Shown: positions 33,375-42,600 of the stretch, one piece after another
Numbering within the stretch: the first letter of the stretch is position 1
How the letters are laid out: the number at the start of each line of letters is the position of its first letter
Assembly: GCF_000179775.1 (NCBI RefSeq)
Contig: NZ_AEEB01000005.1
Location: forward strand, 62,001-126,000
DNA from: Ahrensia sp. R2A130
GTDB lineage: Bacteria; Pseudomonadota; Alphaproteobacteria; Rhizobiales; Rhizobiaceae
Direction: 5' to 3'
Length of the DNA: 64,000 bases
The notes under the pieces: generated by a model
Databases searched by the model: none
What the model saw: only the letters and a program-made list of their open reading frames with translations
Told to the model about the DNA's origin: nothing
Made by a program: the position numbers and the translations under genes

Positions 33375-34527
33375 GGGAAGCGCTGTTGTTAAGCGTCGAA
33401 GTGGTGGCCTGCTCATAGACATCCGCCATGTCGCGCACGATGGACGGTGTGTCCACCGCCATTTCAGACACCATGGCCGCAGCGGAAGCGCCCATGGCAC
33501 GGGTTGCTCGCGGATCGGTGATGGCATCTTCCAGCGCCTCGACCAGATGAACGCTATCAGCTTCGCTCAACAGCCATCCTGTTTTGCCGGGCCGCACGAT
33601 TTGAGCAATGACCGGTTGATCGCTGGCAACCAACGCACAACCGCATGCGGCTGCTTCCAGCAATGAACGGGGGAAACCTTCTCTCAACCGTGTGGGAAGA
33701 ACAACGACATCGTGTTGCCGCAACAGATCACCCATCCCGTTGATCGGCGTGGCGCCGCGCCAGTCAATGTCTCCTCTCCGGGCAGCGCTCTCAATCACGC
33801 TAATCTCCATGGCATCGCTATCGCCTTCATATCGCAGGCCGGTAAGGGTGAATGTGGCTTTGCTCTCCAACCGCTGCGCTGCCTCAATGTAAACATCGAC
33901 GCCTTTCGTAGCGATCATCCGACTGGCCATCAAAACACGTAACTTTCCTTCGTAGGTTTCAGTTGGCGGATAGAACAGGTCGGGATCGATCCCAGCACCT
34001 TGCAAGGTGCGCGACCGTGTAACACAGGCAAATCCCAGCGTGATGGCATGCTGACGATCGCCTTCGTTTTCAAATGTAGTCCACGGTGAGCAGGCTTTTG
34101 CGATACGCCGCAACAGAGTCGAGACGATTGACCTGCGCGCCTTGGCCCATACAGCGCTGGACGGTTCGAAGATTTTGCCCATTCCGGCAAATGTCAGCAC
34201 CAGTGCAGGCTTTCGCCGCATGATCATCGTGGCAAAACCCACCAACAGAACAGCTTTGACCGTGAAGGCGTGAACGATGTCAGGGCGTTCCGTTCGAACG
34301 GCATCAAGGATGATCCGTAGACAGGCTAAATCCCACATCGGGCTGGCGCGGTGGCGGGCAAACGGCAGCTCTCGTAACTTTATCCGCGGGTCGATCTCAG
34401 GCGCACCATGGGGTGCATCACCGGAAAGCAGCGTGACACGCCAACCACGGTCCAGCCATGCCACCGCCAACGCGTGGCGATGAATGGCAAAATAACTCAG
34501 ATCGTTGACGACAAACATCACATGCAT
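33367..34527 (-). CDS. Family 4 (GT-B) glycosyltransferase
   Basis: 386 aa from the ATG at 34527 (protein MHVMFVVNDLSYFAIHRHAL); the open frame extends 41 codons further with no family features. The GT-B fold is shown by PDIVHAFTVKAVLLVGFA and LVLTFAGMGKIF in the N-domain. The C-domain contains LQGAGIDPDLFYP, RVLMASRMIATKGVDVYIEAAQ, VVVLPTRLREGFPRSLLEAAACG (EGFPxSLLEA nucleotide-binding motif) and IVRPGKTGWLL. It resembles the WbpH/WbpL-adjacent and PglA-type transferases that extend a polyprenyl-linked sugar. It is divergent from the flavoprotein gene at 34645. Confidence 0.9.
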   Translation of the reverse strand: MHVMFVVNDLSYFAIHRHALAVAWLDRGWRVTLLSGDAPHGAPEIDPRIKLRELPFARHRASPMWDLACLRIILDAVRTERPDIVHAFTVKAVLLVGFATMIMRRKPALVLTFAGMGKIFEPSSAVWAKARRSIVSTLLRRIAKACSPWTTFENEGDRQHAITLGFACVTRSRTLQGAGIDPDLFYPPTETYEGKLRVLMASRMIATKGVDVYIEAAQRLESKATFTLTGLRYEGDSDAMEISVIESAARRGDIDWRGATPINGMGDLLRQHDVVVLPTRLREGFPRSLLEAAACGCALVASDQPVIAQIVRPGKTGWLLSEADSVHLVEALEDAITDPRATRAMGASAAAMVSEMAVDTPSIVRDMADVYEQATTSTLNNSASHG

Positions 34528-34644
34528 ATCAGGCAGGTAGCACGAGGCTGTGCCGTGCCGAAAGCGAGGTCTTCGCTTCCGACCTTGCCTGCAGCCGACC
34601 TTTGCCGCAAATCCGTCTTTGAGAAAACGGCGCAGAGGACGGCC

Positions 34645-35754
34645 ATGCACGACATCGAAACCATCGTCATCGGCGCCGGTGCCGTTGGCCTCGCCGTAGC
34701 GCGGTCGCTGGCCATGTCGGGCCGAGAGGTGATGCTGTTAGAACGGCACGCCCATTACGGACAGGAAACTTCAGCCCGTAATTCGGAAGTCATCCATGCG
34801 GGCATCTATTACCCGCAGGGTTCGCTAAAGGCGCAGCTCTGTGTGCGGGGTCGCGATATGCTCTACGATTTCGCCGCTGCCAATGGCGTCGAGACAAAGC
34901 AGCTCGGCAAGCTTGTGGTCGCAAATGGACCGCAAGAAGACGCTCGGTTGGATGAAATCGCAGCCCATGCCAACGCTTGCGGCGTCACCAATCTACGGCG
35001 GGTCGTGCCTGATGAGATTGCAGATATGGAGCCCGACCTTCAGGCCGACACCGCATTACTTTCACCCTCCACCGGCATCATGGATTCCCATGGCCTGATG
35101 ACCGTATTGCTAGGCGAAGCGGAAGAACATGGCGCGATGCTGGTGACGCGCAGCGCGGTGGAGCGCATCGAACGGTTGAACGACGGTTTCGCCATTCACA
35201 CCGGCCCCAACGATCCAGCGCGTATCACGGCAAAGGAAGTGGTTTGTTCCATGGGCTTGGATGGCGACACCGTCTTCAATCGCTCTTTCGAAGGGCGTGA
35301 TGATTGGCGCAAGAAACTGCGCTATGCCAAGGGAAACTACTACCGTCTTTCGGGCCGCGCACCGTTTTCAAGGCTCATCTATCCCGTACCACAACCCGGC
35401 GGTCTCGGCGTTCATCTAACTCTAGACCTTGCAGGACAAGCACGTTTCGGACCGGATGTGGAATGGGTTGATGATCTCGCCTACGAGGTCGATCCTGCCC
35501 GCGCCGATGTTTTCTACGAAGCCATACGTCGCTACTGGCCTGCGCTTCCCGATGGTGCATTGGAACCTGACTACAGCGGCATCCGCCCAAAGCTGTCCGG
35601 CCCCGGCGAACCAAACGCAGATTTCGAAGTGTGGGGCGAAGAGCGCCACAGCATGGCAGGCTTCACTGTACTGGCAGGCATCGAGTCGCCGGGCCTGACG
35701 TCATGTCTGGCGATTGGGGAATATGTGGCTGAGCGGATGGCAAGCGCGAAATAG
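34645..35754 (+). CDS. FAD-dependent L-2-hydroxyglutarate oxidase-like protein (LhgO/DAO family)
   Basis: 369 aa from ATG 34645 (RBS AGAGGA). The N-terminal dinucleotide motif TIVIGAGAVGLAVARSLAMSG is followed by ARNSEVIHAGIYYPQGSLKAQLCVRG, which is characteristic of L-2-hydroxyglutarate oxidase/dehydrogenase. VCSMGLDGDTVF, YAKGNYYRLSGRAPFSRLIYPVPQPGGLGVHLTLDLAGQARFGPDVEW and SGIRPKLSGPGEP complete the family pattern. It oxidises L-2-hydroxyglutarate (or a related 2-hydroxyacid) to the 2-oxo acid and passes electrons to the respiratory chain. It lies between two polysaccharide genes on the opposite strand; no functional link is visible. Confidence 0.9.
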   Translation: MHDIETIVIGAGAVGLAVARSLAMSGREVMLLERHAHYGQETSARNSEVIHAGIYYPQGSLKAQLCVRGRDMLYDFAAANGVETKQLGKLVVANGPQEDARLDEIAAHANACGVTNLRRVVPDEIADMEPDLQADTALLSPSTGIMDSHGLMTVLLGEAEEHGAMLVTRSAVERIERLNDGFAIHTGPNDPARITAKEVVCSMGLDGDTVFNRSFEGRDDWRKKLRYAKGNYYRLSGRAPFSRLIYPVPQPGGLGVHLTLDLAGQARFGPDVEWVDDLAYEVDPARADVFYEAIRRYWPALPDGALEPDYSGIRPKLSGPGEPNADFEVWGEERHSMAGFTVLAGIESPGLTSCLAIGEYVAERMASAK

Positions 35755-35793
35755 AACCTAACCCTCAACCCATGCCCCAACCGGAGCAAACAG

Positions 35794-35857
35794 CGACCGC
35801 CGCCCCTTCGGCACCCCGTGAAGCGAAGGCGCAGAGCGTCGACAGCGTGAACGCAAA
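35794..35857 (+). repeat. Hairpin-rich intergenic repeat, copy C (shorter)
   Basis: Between the convergent flavoprotein and sugar-transferase genes. The core AGCGAAGG-CGCAGAGCG-TCGACAGCGTGAACGCAAA (35822-35856) matches copies A and B. Its hairpin GGCGC-AGA-GCGTC again has its own stem sequence. An upstream GCCG...CGGC pair may be a remnant of hairpin 1. Confidence 0.7.
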
Positions 35858-37210
35858 TCAAGTTCTTTCGATCCCCAGAATCAGAATTTTCACAGTGCGC
35901 ATCAGTACAAGAAAATCGAGCCAGGGCGACATCATCTTGATGTAGTAGAAATCGAATTCCAGCTTCACGCCGGTCGCTTCCAGTTCCGTCACATGGCCGG
36001 AATTAATCTGAGCCCAACCGGTAACGCCCGGCCTAACAACGTGACGGTAGGCGTAGAAGGGAATGCGGCGCTGGTATTCGTCGGACAGGAATGCAGCCTC
36101 CGGTCGCGGCCCGACCCAGGACATATCGCCCTTCAAGATGTTCCAGATTTGCGGCAATTCATCGAGGCGATGGCGGCGCAGGAAACGTCCGAACGGTGTC
36201 ACGCGTGGGTCGTTGAAACGGGTCAGCAACGCAGCGATTTGCTCCTGCGAGGTTTGCAATGCGTTCTGGTCTTCCGTCTTCATGGTACGTAATTTGTAAA
36301 ACGTGAAACGTTTGCCACGCAGCCCGCGTCTTTTCTGGCGGTAGATGATCGGTCGCCCCTGAACGATGAGCATAATGAGTGCGAGCGGCACAAGAACCGT
36401 AGCAAAAAGTGGCACAAGCAACAGCGCCATCACCCAATCCAGCGCGGGCTTCATCCGCAGATAGAACTGTTCCGGTCGCAGCGAGCCAAATTCGTTTTCC
36501 GACAAATATTCAATCGACACCCGGCCGGTGAGCCTCTCAAAGGCCCGTTTCGTATGAAAGACCGACACCCCATCAAGAACCAGTCGGGCGACACACTCTA
36601 GCGTGTGGTCGTCATGAGGGTGACGAAGATCCATCACCAGCGGCCCCATATCGGGGCTATAATCATCTATCCGGTAAATTTCATTCCATTCAATCTGATG
36701 GATCGAAGCGAAGTCGGGAATTCGCCCGCCCTTCAAGATAACCATGGCAAGGCGGCTATGCGTGCGCCTCACCCGGTCCATAGCCACGAACCAAATCAAG
36801 CTGGTCAAATAACTCGTAACGAGAAAAACGGTTGAGTAGTCACTGCGCAACAACCCTGCCACGCCCAACACCAAGCCGAAGGAAATGGTGAAACCAGCAA
36901 CCAAATGTGAGCCAGCCTTCACATCGGGGAAGCGAAAGAGCTTGCGTTGGAACTGATAGCCTAGAACAACGGCGATGGCCGCCAGGGTGGACGACGATGT
37001 GAAGGTCGCTTCGTCCCAGACCTGTGTTGATTGAAGCAGGAACACCAGCGCCGGAACCACAAGCGCCAGACCCAACCCGATAAAAAATTGCGTGTTTGTA
37101 CGCTGGAACCATGGCCGTTTGGTTCGAGAAGCCATGGGGTTAGCGAAAGCTGGAAGGCATTCTTCGGAATGTTTTTCTGGTGCTTCTGGGTCCGGCAGGG
37201 GTCTTTTCAT
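35858..37210 (-). CDS. Polyprenyl-phosphate sugar-1-phosphate transferase (WcaJ/EPS glycosyl-initiating type)
   Basis: 450 aa from ATG 37210 (an in-frame TTG at 37237 is less likely). An N-terminal region with four hydrophobic segments (e.g. FIGLGLALVVPALVFLLQST) is followed by a CoA-binding-like central domain. The catalytic domain starts with a membrane segment (LDWVMALLLVPLFATVLVPL) and contains FTFYKLRTMKTED, RRHRLDELPQIWNILKGDMSWVGPRPE and RPGVTGWAQIN. It starts a repeat unit by moving hexose- or HexNAc-1-P from a UDP-sugar to undecaprenyl phosphate. A 14-bp perfect palindrome lies 65-78 bp upstream of its start. Confidence 0.93.
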   Translation of the reverse strand: MKRPLPDPEAPEKHSEECLPAFANPMASRTKRPWFQRTNTQFFIGLGLALVVPALVFLLQSTQVWDEATFTSSSTLAAIAVVLGYQFQRKLFRFPDVKAGSHLVAGFTISFGLVLGVAGLLRSDYSTVFLVTSYLTSLIWFVAMDRVRRTHSRLAMVILKGGRIPDFASIHQIEWNEIYRIDDYSPDMGPLVMDLRHPHDDHTLECVARLVLDGVSVFHTKRAFERLTGRVSIEYLSENEFGSLRPEQFYLRMKPALDWVMALLLVPLFATVLVPLALIMLIVQGRPIIYRQKRRGLRGKRFTFYKLRTMKTEDQNALQTSQEQIAALLTRFNDPRVTPFGRFLRRHRLDELPQIWNILKGDMSWVGPRPEAAFLSDEYQRRIPFYAYRHVVRPGVTGWAQINSGHVTELEATGVKLEFDFYYIKMMSPWLDFLVLMRTVKILILGIERT

Positions 37211-37274
37211 GCCTATCAATCGATCCGTTGCGACCAATTCTTGGCCAGTCGTTTCGTCTGCCCCGAATATTCAT

Positions 37275-37288
37275 TGATCACGTGATCA
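37275..37288. promoter_or_regulatory. Perfect 14-bp palindrome, candidate operator
   Basis: TGATCACGTGATCA reads the same on both strands. It is 65-78 bp upstream of the polyprenyl-phosphate sugar transferase start, a usual position for an operator or activator site. The binding protein is unknown. Confidence 0.45.
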
Positions 37289-37532
37289 GATTTTCAATTA
37301 AACCCGAAGCGCAACCCCTTACAACCATATCAGAAATTCACGGGAAACAGATACCCTCTATGACTTCACCAATTGCTAACCAACATTGCAGGCATTTGAA
37401 GCGAAAAGCATTCTATTCATTAACCAAACCGGATTGCCGTGATAGGTTTGCCACCAATGTGCCGGACGATTTCAGATCGCCGGTCATCATAACGTGAGGC
37501 AGCGATCTATATCGTACGCTAAGATAGACCCG

Positions 37533-37550
37533 ATGAACGAGATCGTTCAT
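37533..37550. promoter_or_regulatory. 8-2-8 inverted repeat, candidate operator upstream of tamA
   Basis: ATGAACGA, a GA spacer and TCGTTCAT form a perfect dyad 106-123 bp upstream of the tamA start. The shape suits a dimeric regulator. No family assignment is possible. Confidence 0.4.
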
Positions 37551-37655
37551 ACCAATCCGGCTGCGCGAATAGCTACGCGCCTGACGATTTTAAGCCGGTC
37601 AAAGGACCGGAAAATAGGCCGCCAGGCCACCGACGCGACAGGAACCTGAACGACT

Positions 37656-39629
37656 TTGCGCCGCACGATTACCTCATATCCAACATCGTGGCTCACCACA
37701 GGGTCACTTGCGCTTGCCCTATCGGCAGGCGCGGTTGCGCAGGCGCAGGCAGCATCCGTGTTTGGTATTTGTATTCCCGGCACGACCTGCGAGTCTGTCG
37801 AGGACGATCAGGCATCCGGTTTTATCGATCCAAAACGCTACGACGTGGAGTTCATTTTTGAACCGCTGGACGGTCGTGAGGTCGATAGTGATGTGAAGGC
37901 GGCACTCAAAAGCGCATCAGGTCTTTATTCGGGTCGAGAACAGCCGGTGGCGGGTTCAGCAGGCCTAATAAGCCGCGCCAAGGGTGATTACCGCAGCATT
38001 CTGGCGGGCATGTACAACAACGCACTTTATGGCGGCGAAATTTCAATTCTCGTCAACGGTATATCGGCTGCAGAAATCGAGGCTGGTCGCAGCCTGCCGG
38101 AACGCTCGCAGGTCACCATCCGCGTCACGCCCGGTCCGACCTATCGGTTCGGCAAGGCCGATGTGCAAAACGCGGCCCCGCCAACAAACGATGAGTCCGA
38201 CGTCACGAAATCATTCGCGGATATCAATTTTACAGCCGGTGCCCGCGCCAAGGCAGGCACCGTGCGCAATGCCGGTAGACTGGCCGTGGAGCAATGGAAA
38301 CAGCAGGGCCACGCATTGGCCCGCGTTGAAGGCCAAGAGGCGGTCGCCGTCCACCCCGACCAGCAGTTGAACGTTACCTTACGCATGGATCCGGGTCCGG
38401 TTGCCTATTACGACGCCGTAGACGTTTCCGGTACCAAAGACATGGACCCGGAATTCGTGGCCTATATGACCGGCCTCAAACCGGGTGAAGAATACGATCC
38501 CGATGATCTGGAGCGCGCGCGCAAGCGGCTTGACCGTCTCGGTGTGTTTTCAACCCGCAAATTCGAACTTGGCAAAAGCCTCGGCTCCAATGGTCTGTTG
38601 CCGGTATCGCTCACAGTGGCCGAACGCAAAAAACGCCGCATCGGTGTGGGTGCAACGCTGTCCTCCATCGACGGCATCGGCGTCGAAACCTACTGGCTGC
38701 ACCGCAACCTGTTCGGCAAGGCGGAACGGCTGAGACTGGATGCAAGCATCGGCGGCGTGGGTGGCGGTATCGGTGAGACGGCAACAGTCGATCCCGAGGA
38801 GTTCGACTACAATCTAGCGGCAACCTTCACCAAACCCGGCGTCTTCACACCGGACACCGATCTGGTGACCAACGTCTTCGCCAAGCGCGATTTCAACGAG
38901 ACCTTCACAGAAACCTCGACTGGCGGCTCGGTGAAGCTAACAAACTATGTCACGGATAGTCTCACGGTCGGCGTCGGCATGTTCGGCGAATACGGTAAGT
39001 TCGAAGACGCATTCGGCACGAGAAACTTTGCCACCACCGGCCTGTTGGGCGAATTACTGTTCGACAACCGCCGCGACAAGCTCGACCCCAAACAGGGTTT
39101 CTACGTCGAACTGGACGCAAAGCCCTTCTACGAGGCGGAATTCGGCAATGCCGGTGGCCGCTTCACAGCAGAAGGCCGCACCTATTTTGGCTTTGGCGAA
39201 GAAAAGAAAACCGTGTTGGCCGTTCGCGGCAAAGTCGGCACGCTGCTCGGCCCACCCATATCCGAAACCCCGCCGGACCTGCTGTTCCTTGCAGGCGGTG
39301 GCGCATCCGTTCGCGGCTATGGCTTTAAAACCATCGGCATAACCGCCGCCAATGGGCAAACCGCCGGTGGACGTTCTTTGCTTGAAGGCAGTGTCGAACT
39401 GCGCCAGCGCTTTGGTGGAAATTTTGGCGCGGTGGCCTTTGTCGATGTCGGCACCGTCGGCAGCGACTCCTTCTCCGGTTTTGATGAAGATCTGCAAGTT
39501 GGTGTGGGCCTCGGCGTGCGCTACTATACCGGCCTCGGCCCAATTCGCCTCGACGTTGCCATTCCGCTTGATCCGGGTAGCGACGACGCAGGCTTCGCGA
39601 TCTATGCCGGTATAGGGCAGGCGTTCTAA
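37656..39629 (+). CDS. tamA: Outer-membrane translocation and assembly module protein TamA
   Basis: 657 aa from TTG 37656 (RBS AGGAA). A signal peptide is visible (RRTITSYPTSWLTTGSLALALSAGAVAQAQA). POTRA-type repeats follow (about 60-330), with GGEISILVNGISAAEIEAGR, VTIRVTPGPTYRFGKADV, VTLRMDPGPVAYYDAVDVSG and YDPDDLERARKRLDRLGVF. The C-terminal Omp85 beta-barrel (about 350-657) contains VRGYGFKTIG (the conserved xRGF/xRGY loop) and RLDVAIPLDPG near the end. TamA works with TamB in outer-membrane assembly and phospholipid/lipid traffic. The stop overlaps the tamB start by one base. Confidence 0.95.
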   Translation: MRRTITSYPTSWLTTGSLALALSAGAVAQAQAASVFGICIPGTTCESVEDDQASGFIDPKRYDVEFIFEPLDGREVDSDVKAALKSASGLYSGREQPVAGSAGLISRAKGDYRSILAGMYNNALYGGEISILVNGISAAEIEAGRSLPERSQVTIRVTPGPTYRFGKADVQNAAPPTNDESDVTKSFADINFTAGARAKAGTVRNAGRLAVEQWKQQGHALARVEGQEAVAVHPDQQLNVTLRMDPGPVAYYDAVDVSGTKDMDPEFVAYMTGLKPGEEYDPDDLERARKRLDRLGVFSTRKFELGKSLGSNGLLPVSLTVAERKKRRIGVGATLSSIDGIGVETYWLHRNLFGKAERLRLDASIGGVGGGIGETATVDPEEFDYNLAATFTKPGVFTPDTDLVTNVFAKRDFNETFTETSTGGSVKLTNYVTDSLTVGVGMFGEYGKFEDAFGTRNFATTGLLGELLFDNRRDKLDPKQGFYVELDAKPFYEAEFGNAGGRFTAEGRTYFGFGEEKKTVLAVRGKVGTLLGPPISETPPDLLFLAGGGASVRGYGFKTIGITAANGQTAGGRSLLEGSVELRQRFGGNFGAVAFVDVGTVGSDSFSGFDEDLQVGVGLGVRYYTGLGPIRLDVAIPLDPGSDDAGFAIYAGIGQAF

Positions 39630-42600
39630 TGGCTAAGTCCCCCACCATAATTGTTCTTGCTTCACTCGGTTTCGGTGCCGTAGCAGGGCTAGCGTTTGCC
39701 GCCATGGGCCCCCAAGCGCGGGCTCCACAAATTCAAACGCAGCAGCTTCAGGCCACGCCAGTTCAAGCAGCACAACCTCTGCAAGCAGAAGCGCAGCAGA
39801 CCAAAGAGATTCAAGTCGCACAGAACGTTGCGGCTGAAACCGCTGAAGTCACCGAAGATAAGGGCACTTTCGTTCGCTACGTCGAAGACACGCTGTCCTC
39901 AGACAATATGAAAATCTCGCTCAACGGGCTGGAAGGCACGCTGTCGAGCGATGTGCAACTCACCTCCATCACCATCGCTGATAAAGAAGGCGTTTGGCTC
40001 ACCATTGAGCAGCCACGGCTGATCTGGAACCGCTCCGCGTTGCTGCGTGGTCGCGTGGAGATCGAAAGTCTGACAGCAGCCAAAATAAATCTGCCGCGCA
40101 CCCCGGCGCCGGATGAAAGCCTGCCCGACGTTGAGGCCGCACCTTTCCAACTTCCGGAACTGCCGGTCTCCGTCACCATCGAAAAACTCGAAATCGCCGA
40201 GGTGGTATTCGGTGAACCCGTCTTCGGCCTTGCCGCCACCACAAGCGTAGCTGGCAACATTCGTCTCGCCGACGGTTCGCTTGAAGCTGATCTGGCCATT
40301 GCCCGCCTTGATGGTCCCGGCGGGCAGCTTGGCCTTAAAGCCAACTACGCCAACGAGGCGCAGCAACTTGCCCTCGATGTTACATTGTCAGAACCGCAGG
40401 ACGGTATCGTCGCCAGCCTGATGAACCTGCCCGGCAAGCCGCCGGTGCAGTTCGTGGTCAAGGGCGAAGGTCCACTTTCCGATCTCGATGTCGATCTCGC
40501 CTTCGATGTCGACCAACGCCGCATTCTCACTGGCAAGCTGGCCATCGACACCGCAGATGGTGGCCGCATCATCCGGGCCGACCTCAACGGCCCTATCGCC
40601 TCCATCATGCCGGAGCGTAGCCGCTCTTTCTTTGGTCTTGAAACCAGCCTTGATGCCACGGCCATCCTGCGCGATGCCGGAGGGGTCGAACTGCGCGATC
40701 TGCGCATCACCGGTGGTGAGTTGGACGTATCCGGCAGCGCCCGCACCATCGCAAGCGGTGCGCTGGAAGCTTTGAACCTGGCTATCAAACTCGTTCCAAA
40801 TGGCACCGATCGCGTCGCTATTCCCGGCGCCGAAGGCGTGTCGATCGGACTGGGTAATCTCGACGTTACTTACGACGCCGCCAACCGCGACGGTTTCGCT
40901 GCCCGCCTGACCGGCGAGCGGTTGAAGGCCAACGACATGGATGTGGCCGACATCATGCTGGAAACCGGCGGCACGGTGACCAACCTGGCCAATGCTGCAC
41001 AACGTGCCATCCAGTTTCAGCTGAACAGCAAGCTGTCCGGCATCGCGACTCCTGATCCCGCGCTTCAGGAAGCAGTGGGCACGGCAATAATGCTGAACGG
41101 TCGCGGTTCCAAACAGGGCAACGCACCACTTCGCATTTCCAACATGACTGTTGATGGTGAAACCTTCGATGTGACCGCTGACGGCCAGCTGGATGGCGCA
41201 ACATTCGACGGTACCATCGACCTGATGGCAAACCGTTTGGCAGCCTTTGCAGCAATTGCAGGCCGTGAACTTGCAGGCCAGGCAGATCTTACCGCTACCG
41301 GCAAAATCGAAGGCGCATCTGGCGGGTTCAACTTGAGGCTCGACGGCACCACCACCGACCTGTCGCTTGGCATCGAAGCGGCCGATAAGCTGTTGGCTGG
41401 CGAAACCACGCTCGCAGGCCGCGCCGCCCGCAACGAGACCGGCATTACATTCGACGGATTGCGCGTTGCCAACCGCAGGTTTGAAACAACATTGGACGGT
41501 CGCTTTTCCGGCGAGAGTGCCAATCTAAAAGCCCGCGCCTTGCTGCGCGATCTGGCCGATATTTCAACAGCCGGTCGCGGCGAAGTGGAACTCACGGCAT
41601 CGGTCGATGGTGAGCAGGCTCCATTTGCGGTGCAGGCGCAACTCGCCATGCCGCGCGGCAATCTTCAGGGCCGCACAGTTGAAAATCTTGCTCTAGGCTT
41701 CGGCGGCACCGCCAGCCCGGAAGCCGTCAAAGGCGAGCTGGACGCATCGGGCACGCTGGCAAGCCAGCCCGTCACGCTTGACGGAATGATTGATGCAACC
41801 TTCGGTGATGATGGCGCAATTCGCGTCGATGGCCTCGATGCCAAGGTCGGTGAAACCCGTCTCACCGGCGATATTTTGCGCCGTGCCAATGGACTGATCG
41901 ACGGCGCAGTCGCGGTGAACAGCACCGATATTGGCGACGTTGCAGCGCTGGCTCTGACCAAAGCGTCCGGCTCGGTGAACGGCAACGTAAAACTTGAAAG
42001 TGCTGCAGGAAAACAAAACGCCACCGCAGACATCAAGGCCAGCAACGTCATGGTCGATACCATTCGCGTAGGCTCTGCCGAGGTGGACGCCATCATCGAA
42101 GACCTGTTTGGCAAGCCCAATATCAACGCCAAGATTGATGGTCGCAACATCCGCGCCGGCGGCACCGACATCACCAGCGTTGCAGGCGACGTCTCCACGC
42201 AAGGCGACACCACAGACTTCGATCTGGAAGCGCGTCTGGCCCAAAACGATGCCGTCATCGCCACAACCGGTTCCGCTCTGCGCGAAGGCGCCAACACCAC
42301 AGTGCGTCTCGAAAAGCTTACCGTCGATTCCAATATCACCGATGCCCGCCTTTCAGCCCCCACCACCATTCGCATTGCCGGAAGCAATGTGAAGCTGGAT
42401 GGCGCTTTGTTGAATGTCGGTGGCGGCACGGTTCGCGTCACGGGTTCAGCAGGAGATAGCCTCGACCTGAACATCGGCCTCGATAACCTGCCCCTGAACA
42501 TCGCCAATGCAGTTAGCCCGCAAACCCGCGCAGGCGGCACTCTATCCGGCACGGCTACGGTGAAGGGCAAACCGGCAGCACCCAATGTGAACTTCGATCT

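Larger units (their letters stand above)
37211..37655. promoter_or_regulatory. 445-bp divergent control region with two inverted repeats
   Basis: Between the divergent sugar-transferase and tamA genes. It contains the palindrome TGATCACGTGATCA (37275-37288) near the sugar-transferase side and ATGAACGA-GA-TCGTTCAT (37533-37550) near the tamA side. No protein-coding gene is supported here. Both repeats are listed separately. Confidence 0.5.
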
